From: Betaproteobacteria bacterium
GTDB taxonomy: Bacteria; Pseudomonadota; Gammaproteobacteria; Burkholderiales; Burkholderiaceae_E
Length of the DNA stretch: 11,399 bases
Direction: 5' to 3'
Assembly (NCBI GenBank): GCA_009925965.1
Contig: RFPW01000051.1
Location: 1-11,399, forward strand
The translations under genes were made by a program, and so were the position numbers. The notes beneath the pieces were generated by a model. The model was not told where the DNA came from and made no database searches. It worked only from the letters and a program-made list of their open reading frames with translations. Below are positions 7,275-11,399 of the stretch, piece after piece (position 1 is the stretch's first letter; each line of letters begins with the position of its first letter).

Positions 7275-7400
7275 CTATTGCGACTCAACGGTAAACCGAA
7301 CTTCACGCTCAGCCTACTTATCCTTGGTGTTAGCCACTTGAATCACGAGTTTGTGGCTACCGCTGGGTAAGTTGGCCGAGAGGCCCGACGATCCGGTCAT
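7275..7400 (-). pseudogene. Possible 3' remnant of an extracellular Ig-like-domain gene
   Basis: On the minus strand an in-frame stretch from an ATG at 7398-7400 reads 28 residues, including GLSANLPSGSHKLVIQV, to a TAG at 7314-7316. The same frame then continues as AEREVRFTVESQ to another TAG at 7275-7277. The whole resembles the final strands of a bacterial Ig-like or cadherin-like domain, whose usual pattern is L-x-x-G-x-H-x-L-x-V...FTV. An in-frame stop just upstream, the internal stop and the lack of a Shine-Dalgarno suggest debris rather than a gene. The match is by eye over about 40 residues, so it could be chance. Confidence 0.25.
7331..7359 (+). other. Hairpin downstream of the ACAD gene
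   Basis: TAGCCAC (7331-7337) and GTGGCTA (7353-7359) form a perfect 7-bp stem with a 15-base loop, about 60 bp after the ACAD stop. No T-tract follows. It could be a weak 3' end for the catabolic transcript, and no better terminator is visible there. Confidence 0.25.
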
Positions 7401-7420
7401 TAAGCGCGGTCATTAAGCGC
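7395..7420 (+). repeat. Perfect 13-bp tandem duplication
   Basis: GGTCATTAAGCGC occurs twice head to tail (7395-7407 and 7408-7420) with no mismatch. It is in the intergenic stretch upstream of the toxin-antitoxin promoter. It may be a recent slippage or insertion scar, or a pair of regulator sites. Confidence 0.85.
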
Positions 7421-7450
7421 TAGCCATTTGGCCATAGCACCCTGGCTTTC

Positions 7451-7487
7451 CGTTTGAAATGAAACATTGTTTGTTTCATTTCAAACG
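7451..7487 (+). promoter_or_regulatory. Perfect 15-bp-arm inverted repeat, likely antitoxin operator
   Basis: CGTTTGAAATGAAAC (7451-7465) and GTTTCATTTCAAACG (7473-7487) are exact reverse complements separated by 7 bp. The right arm covers the -35 box of the toxin-antitoxin promoter. Xre-family antitoxins typically bind palindromes in their own promoter, so autorepression by the antitoxin encoded 50 bp downstream is the natural reading. The repeat is seen directly; the bound protein is inferred. Confidence 0.8.
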
Positions 7488-7499
7488 CTGCGCTATACT
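7471..7499 (+). promoter_or_regulatory. Sigma-70-type promoter of the toxin-antitoxin operon
   Basis: The -35 box TTGTTT (7471-7476) and -10 box TATACT (7494-7499) are separated by an ideal 17-bp spacer. Transcription would start near 7506, giving a leader of about 30 bases before the antitoxin ATG. The -35 box lies at the spacer/right-arm border of the 15-bp-arm palindrome, so occupancy of the palindrome should block RNA polymerase. Confidence 0.7.
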
Positions 7500-7536
7500 T
7501 AGTCATATTCGCACGCCACTCTTCAAGGGGTAATCC

Positions 7537-7953
7537 ATGGGCGCCCATGAAGCCGTTGCCGATCATGATTTTCGAGGCAATGAGACCACCACGGAGGACC
7601 GGGGGGCGCTTGCCAAGATGGTGATGACCCTCCTGGAGCACTGGAAATTAAGCACCGAAGATCAAGCGGCACTGCTCGGCATCGCAACCAGCAATCGTGC
7701 CGCATTGTCGAACTATCGAAAGGGAAAACCGATCGGGACTAGTCGCGACCAGTACGAAAGGGTGGGTCACCTCTTGGGTATCCACAAAAGCCTGCGTTTG
7801 CTATTCCCTCAGAATCGTGAGCTGGCCTATCGATGGATGACCACCCGAAACCGGGCCTTCGAAAATAGGAGTCCAGTAGAGGTGATCAAAGAATGGGGAT
7901 TTGCCGGGCTGCTCATGGTGCGGGGCTATCTGGAGCGCACACGAAACCTCTGA
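7537..7953 (+). CDS. Xre/MbcA/ParS-type antitoxin with C-terminal toxin-binding domain
   Basis: This is a 138-residue protein. Residues ~38-66 (STEDQAALLGIATSNRAALS and on) form an Xre-like helix-turn-helix. Residues ~85-136 (LRLLFPQNRELAYRWM through GYLERTRNL) match the MbcA/ParS C-terminal domain (DUF2384 type) that plugs the active site of RES toxins. The first ~25 residues are a charged, probably flexible tail. The ATG at 7537 has a good Shine-Dalgarno AAGGGG (7525-7530) 6 bp upstream. Its stop TGA (7951-7953) shares one base with the toxin ATG (7953-7955), the usual coupled arrangement in this family. It should neutralise the toxin and, with it, repress the promoter through the palindrome at 7451-7487. 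The gene looks intact although its toxin is broken as read. Confidence 0.88.
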   Translation: MGAHEAVADHDFRGNETTTEDRGALAKMVMTLLEHWKLSTEDQAALLGIATSNRAALSNYRKGKPIGTSRDQYERVGHLLGIHKSLRLLFPQNRELAYRWMTTRNRAFENRSPVEVIKEWGFAGLLMVRGYLERTRNL

Positions 7954-8680
7954 TGAGTTTCAGGCCAAATTCATTGTTCGCAGATCTCGCGCTGGCCGAC
8001 CTTCATCAAGATCTCGCCCGAAACATTGTGACGTTGGGCGAGGGTCAGGACTTGTTCGACGACCTCACGAGCAACCCCGCCGAGTGGTCGTTGGCGCTGC
8101 AGATTGAAGGCGAGGTGAATCGGCCGCGAAACCGTTCACGCACACCGGTCATTGGCAGCCCATTTGAGGAAGCTCAGTGGTTTAGTGTCATTGTCTGGCC
8201 GTTCAAGTATTGGCACTCAAGCCGTTTTTCAGATGGTACCTACGGTGTCTGGTACGGGTCTGAGTCGGTTGAGACAACGGTCTATGAATCGGCCTATCAC
8301 TGGTACCGTACCCTACTAACCGATGCGGTGAACGGACAGCGGCCATTGCCGAACGTGACGTTTACTGGGTGGCTTGCCGGGCAGCGTTGCTCGACTTTCG
8401 TTCCAAGACTGCACAATTTCCGGATCTGTTGAGCCCTTCAGATTATGTTTTCTGCCAGTCGATAGGAAACAGGATTCACCAAGAAGGCCATCCCGGATTG
8501 ATAACTCACTCCGTCCGAAGACCCGCTGGCGAAAACGTGGCGATCTTTAACCCAGACGTCCTTTCCAACCCGAGGCGAACCGACCAGTTGACGTATCGAC
8601 TCGAGGGCGATCGAATCGTTGTTGAACTGCAATCTGGGACCCCATGGATGACGCTGGGAGTGTCCACATGGGGACCTTAG
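7953..8680 (+). pseudogene. RES-domain toxin, interrupted by a -1 frameshift
   Basis: The gene starts at ATG 7953-7955, overlapping the antitoxin stop. In its first frame it gives a 159-residue product ending at 8430-8432. The RES-domain core is SSRFSDGTYGVWYGSES at 89-105, with Arg91 and Glu112 (VYES) as the conserved R and E. Homology then moves to the -1 frame, which reads AERDVYWVACRAALLDFR and onward to TAG 8678-8680. That frame includes HSVRR with the conserved Ser (codon 8510-8512) and ENVAIFNPDVLS, typical of the RES C-terminus. The switch lies in about 8322-8350, equal to one lost base. A repaired protein would be about 242 residues, normal for Xre/RES toxins, which degrade or transfer from NAD+ (MbcT, ParT). 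No slippery heptamer is visible, so mutation or sequencing error is likelier than programmed frameshifting. Confidence 0.85.
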
Positions 8681-8700
8681 ACCCATAGCGCTGCAGCCGC

Positions 8701-10773
8701 CTATAAGTCAGACAGTAACCCCCGTTTTCGAAGCATCGGGTCGACCGCGGGGGGGCGACCACGGAACGCCATGTAAGCCTGCATTGGATCCTGGCAGTTC
8801 CCAGCCGAAAAGATGTTTTCCCTTAGGGACTGACCGAGCGCCTGATCGAAAACATCGCCCGCTTCGGTAAAGGCGTCAAATCCATCTGCCTCCAGCACCT
8901 CGGCCCAGAGGTACACGTAGTAAGCGGACGCATAGCCGTTTGATGAAAACAGATGTGCAAAGTGCGGCAGACGGTGACGCATTCCGATGCCACCGGGCAT
9001 CTGCAGCGCGCTGAGCGTTTGTTGCTCAAATTCGAGCAGGTCGAGTGAATCGGGTGCGGTATGCGCGTGGAGGTCCAAATCAACCAGGGCCGAGGCCAGA
9101 TACTCGACTGTCGCGAATCCCTGATTAAAGGTCTGTGCCTTCAAAATCTGTTCGATCAAGGCGTCCGGCATGGCTTCGCCAGTCTCACAATGCGTCGCGT
9201 AGACCTTCAAAATCGCGGGCTGTAGCAGCCAGTTCTCCAGAATCTGCGATGGAAATTCAACAAAATCCCGCAACACGCTCGTACCCGACAGCCGAGGGAA
9301 GCGACATTGCGACAACAACCCATGCAGTCCATGTCCGAATTCATGGAACAGGGTCCGGGCATCATCGAGGCTTAACAGCGTTGGTTTGCCCGCTGGCGCC
9401 TGCGCAAAATTATTGTTGTTGACGACAATCGGTCGGACCTCCTGCTGCAGGTGCGACTGGTCGCGAAAGGTGCTCATCCAAGCGCCCGAGCGCTTCGTGC
9501 TGCGGGCGAAATTGTCACTCAGGAATAAACCAACATGCGTATCACCTGCGTCGGTGACTTCCCAGCAACTGACACTTGGGTGATAACCCTGTAGATCAGC
9601 GCGTAACTGAAATTTCAGGCCAAACAAGCGGTGAGCAACCTCAAACAATGCCTGAATCAAACGATCAAGTTGCAGGTAGGGTTTGATTTCAGTCTCATTG
9701 AGATTGAACTTTTCCTGTCGAACCTTCTCGGTCCAGTAATGCCAGTCCCAGGCCTGGATATCGTCTGGCGCGTGCGGACGCCCCGTATGCTGGGTCGCAA
9801 GTGCGGCCAGGTCTTGGCGCTCTTCGATGGCCCGAAGACGAGCCGGTTGCCAAGCGCGCATCAGCAAATCACGAACCGCCTCTGGGCGACCAGCCATCGT
9901 GTCGGCCAAGGCGAACTCACCAAAGGTGGCATACCCAAGCAGGCGTGCCTGATCGAGTCGCAGCGTGAGGATCTCGCGGATGATCGGACGATTATCCTGC
10001 GCGCCCTCGTGTTCGCCGCGGCTGCACCAGGCGCGCCAGAGGGTCTCGCGCAAATCACGCCGCTCGGAAAAGGTCATGAATGGGGTCAGCGAGGATCGCG
10101 ATAAGGTGATGACATGCGCATTCTCATCCGCGATACCCCGCTCGCGCGCCGCCGCTTTGGCGGCCTCCAGAACAAACCCTGGTAACCCGGCCAGTTCTTC
10201 GGGACTGCGCAACACCAAACTGAAACCCGATTCGTCGGCGAGGAGGTTTTGCGAGAACTGGGTAAAACACACCGCAAGCCGCTGGGCGTTGGCAGCGAAT
10301 TGCACTCTGGCCTCCGCCGGCAATTGGGCTCCGGCCCGAACGAAATCCAGCCGGTAGCGCTCAAGCAAGCGCCGGCTTTCCGGATCCAGTTGCTGGGCCT
10401 CGGCTGAATCTCCCACCGCAGCGATGCGCCGATACAGTTTTTCGTTGAGAAACATCGCAGCGTGATGCGCGGCGAGGCGGGGGGCCAGTTCGCGTTGAAT
10501 CGCCCGAAGCTCGGGAGAAGAATGCGAGGAAACCAGATTGGAAAATAGCGAAGAGGTTCGGTCCAGCAATTGCCCAGCCGACTCGAGCGCGATCAGCGTA
10601 TTTTTAAAATCGGGCGGCTCATGACTGTCTGCAATGGCCTCAATTTCCGCGCTGTGCTCGGCGATCGCCTGTTCAAACGCACCACTAAAGTGCAGAGACT
10701 GAATATCCCGAAATGGCGGGAGCTCAAACGGCGTATCCCAGGGTTCGAGCAATGGATTGAGTTGTGTCGCCAT
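8701..10773 (-). CDS. M3 family zinc oligopeptidase, Dcp-like
   Basis: This is a 690-residue thimet-oligopeptidase-family (M3) metallopeptidase, close to the ~680 of peptidyl-dipeptidase Dcp and oligopeptidase A. The zinc motif HEFGH is at 477-481 (ligands His477 and His481, catalytic Glu478). The third ligand is Glu506 in DFVEFPSQ, 29 residues after the first His as in Dcp. The substrate-side block NGYASAYYVYLWAEVLEADGF lies near 612-632. It has no signal peptide, so it probably acts in the cytoplasm, trimming short peptides. The start is the ATG at 10771-10773, preceded by GAAGG(TG) and giving the family-like N-terminus MATQLNPLLEPWDTPFELP. An upstream in-frame TTG (10837-10839) would add 22 residues but lacks support. 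It is convergent with the toxin (20-bp gap) and divergent from the TonB receptor. Dcp is favoured over OpdA by the EFPSQ and GYYxYLW-like context. Confidence 0.92.
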   Translation of the reverse strand: MATQLNPLLEPWDTPFELPPFRDIQSLHFSGAFEQAIAEHSAEIEAIADSHEPPDFKNTLIALESAGQLLDRTSSLFSNLVSSHSSPELRAIQRELAPRLAAHHAAMFLNEKLYRRIAAVGDSAEAQQLDPESRRLLERYRLDFVRAGAQLPAEARVQFAANAQRLAVCFTQFSQNLLADESGFSLVLRSPEELAGLPGFVLEAAKAAARERGIADENAHVITLSRSSLTPFMTFSERRDLRETLWRAWCSRGEHEGAQDNRPIIREILTLRLDQARLLGYATFGEFALADTMAGRPEAVRDLLMRAWQPARLRAIEERQDLAALATQHTGRPHAPDDIQAWDWHYWTEKVRQEKFNLNETEIKPYLQLDRLIQALFEVAHRLFGLKFQLRADLQGYHPSVSCWEVTDAGDTHVGLFLSDNFARSTKRSGAWMSTFRDQSHLQQEVRPIVVNNNNFAQAPAGKPTLLSLDDARTLFHEFGHGLHGLLSQCRFPRLSGTSVLRDFVEFPSQILENWLLQPAILKVYATHCETGEAMPDALIEQILKAQTFNQGFATVEYLASALVDLDLHAHTAPDSLDLLEFEQQTLSALQMPGGIGMRHRLPHFAHLFSSNGYASAYYVYLWAEVLEADGFDAFTEAGDVFDQALGQSLRENIFSAGNCQDPMQAYMAFRGRPPAVDPMLRKRGLLSDL

Positions 10774-10777
10774 ATCA

Positions 10778-10782
10778 CCTTC
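10778..10782 (-). promoter_or_regulatory. Ribosome binding site that fixes the M3 peptidase start
   Basis: On the minus strand GAAGG lies 4 bases before the ATG at 10771-10773 (GAAGGTGAT-ATG). No comparable site precedes the upstream TTG at 10839, which supports the shorter protein. Confidence 0.65.
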
Positions 10783-10934
10783 GAAACGAAAAATTTCGCG
10801 CTGAGACCCCGAACTTGGGGTCCCGAATCGGCTGATCAAATAGTGCCACCCGCTGCGCCAAAAAATCCCCAGGGTGGGATGCAGAAAATGATTGCGAAAA
10901 TATTTCGATTTGTAAAATAATGTAATTGAAACAA

Positions 10935-10960
10935 CCGTTGGTCGGAAAAACGACCAGCGG
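10935..10960 (+). other. 10-bp-stem hairpin in the TonB receptor leader
   Basis: CCGTTGGTCG (10935-10944) pairs with CGACCAGCGG (10951-10960), one pair being G-U, around a GAAAAA loop. It is followed by GTAGGAG but no T-run, and lies 35 bp before the receptor ATG. It may be a leader RNA structure affecting receptor expression or mRNA stability. No known riboswitch class was recognised. Confidence 0.5.
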
Positions 10961-10995
10961 GTAGGAGATCCCCCAAGCCCACTTTGGATTGCAAT

Positions 10996-11399
10996 ATGTT
11001 CAAACTCAACCCTCTGGCCGTTGCCGTCATGGTGGCAACCGGTACGCTGAGCGCTTTGCCCGCTATCGCCCAGGATGCGAATAAAGAATCCCTTGATCGG
11101 GTCGAGGTCACGGGCTCAAGGCTGAAAGCCATCGTCAACGAAGCGAGCAGTCCGGTGAGCGTCGTCACCAAGGCCGATATTGACATTACGCAGCCAGTGG
11201 CAGTCGAGGAACTCATCCGGGGTCTGCCCTCGTCTTACCCGGCCATCGGCCCGGCCATGAATAACGGATCGAACGGCACCGCGTCCATCGACCTGCGTGG
11301 GATGGGTAGCAACCGCACTCTGGTGCTGTTCAACAGCAAGCGCTTTGTGCCGGCAACGCTGGGCGGCGTCGTTGACACCAACAACGTGCCGATCTCGCT
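10996..11399 (+). CDS. TonB-dependent outer-membrane receptor, N-terminal part
   Basis: The frame opens at ATG 10996 and runs off the window after 134 complete codons. Residues 1-25 are a Sec signal peptide: Lys3, a hydrophobic core LAVAVMVATGTLSAL, and an AIA cleavage site before QDA. Mature residues follow with a TonB-box-like region DRVEVTGSRLK (about 34-44). The plug domain comes next: SSPVSVVTKADI (about 51-62), ELIRGLPSS, and the SIDLRGMGSNRTLVLFNSKR block near 95-114, where homologues read LRGLGxxRTLVLxNGRR. It would sit in the outer membrane and import a ligand (siderophore, sugar, vitamin or other) with TonB-ExbBD energy; the ligand cannot be told from the plug. The Shine-Dalgarno is weak: TTGGA lies close to the ATG, while a better GGAG is about 28 bp upstream. 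A 10-bp hairpin precedes it. Confidence 0.92.
   Translation, partial: MFKLNPLAVAVMVATGTLSALPAIAQDANKESLDRVEVTGSRLKAIVNEASSPVSVVTKADIDITQPVAVEELIRGLPSSYPAIGPAMNNGSNGTASIDLRGMGSNRTLVLFNSKRFVPATLGGVVDTNNVPIS

Larger units (their letters stand above)
10774..10995. other. Divergent intergenic region, M3 peptidase / TonB receptor
   Basis: These 222 bp contain the promoters of both flanking genes. The middle (about 10885-10930) is clearly AT-rich against the rest of the window. A possible plus-strand promoter is TTGCGA (10892-10897) with TAAAAT (10913-10918), spacer only 15 bp. On the peptidase side there are two small palindromes: GACCCC (10805-10810) / GGGGTC (10817-10822), and CGAAA / TTTCG around 10787-10798. 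No open reading frame here looks real. Confidence 0.4.

Noticed and set aside
8313..8350. Programmed -1 ribosomal frameshifting in the RES toxin.
   Set aside because: No X-XXY-YYZ slippery heptamer with a following stem is visible in the switch region. A lost base is simpler.
7432..8689. CCATAGC at 7432-7438 and 8683-8689 flanking the toxin-antitoxin module, as a possible target-site duplication.
   Set aside because: It is only 7 bp with no transposase or terminal inverted repeats nearby, and such matches are expected by chance.
9631..10104. 157-codon plus-strand frame opposite the M3 peptidase.
   Set aside because: It is antisense to a well-conserved enzyme, with no domain and no Shine-Dalgarno, so a shadow frame.
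10774..10839. 22-residue N-terminal extension of the M3 peptidase from position 10839.
   Set aside because: It starts at a TTG without a Shine-Dalgarno. The ATG at 10773 has GAAGG upstream and begins with family-like sequence.

Overview
The window looks like a chromosomal segment of a GC-rich pseudomonadotan, probably a gamma- or betaproteobacterium. The evidence is compact operons, a TonB-dependent receptor with a Sec signal peptide, a Dcp-like M3 oligopeptidase and an Xre/RES toxin-antitoxin pair. The lineage cannot be fixed more closely from the sequence alone.

Positions 1-7272 form a divergent acyl-CoA (organic acid) catabolic locus around a 117-bp intergenic region (1353-1469). Leftward run a zinc-free MDR/quinone-oxidoreductase-like enzyme and a MaoC (hotdog) hydratase that continues off the window. 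Rightward run an SDR dehydrogenase, an acyl-CoA ligase, a 600-aa fusion of a histidine phosphatase with an APH-type kinase, and an acyl-CoA dehydrogenase of the ACAD10/11 type. Ligase, SDR, APH kinase and ACAD are the enzyme classes of bacterial levulinate (lva) degradation. There a 4-hydroxyacyl-CoA is phosphorylated by an APH-family kinase and its phosphate is then eliminated by an ACAD. The same logic operates in mammalian ACAD10/ACAD11. A plausible reading is therefore acid activation, keto/hydroxy interconversion, phosphorylation, phosphate elimination and beta-oxidation-type steps. The true substrate is unknown. The notable point is the phosphatase fused to the kinase: ACAD10 also joins a phosphatase-like domain to the kinase, but one of the unrelated HAD fold.

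Positions 7273-8700 are an accessory patch. A short intergenic stretch holds a perfect 13-bp tandem duplication and, on the minus strand, what may be the end of a decayed extracellular Ig-like-domain gene. Next comes a toxin-antitoxin module: a good promoter with a perfect 15-bp-arm palindrome over its -35 box, an Xre/MbcA/ParS antitoxin and a RES toxin. The toxin is split by a -1 frameshift at about 8322-8350, so as read it loses its conserved Ser and C-terminal half.

Positions 8701-10773 encode a Dcp-like M3 metallopeptidase on the minus strand, convergent with the toxin. After a 222-bp divergent intergenic region, a TonB-dependent receptor starts at 10996 and runs off the right end. No tRNA, rRNA, CRISPR array, insertion sequence or origin was recognised.
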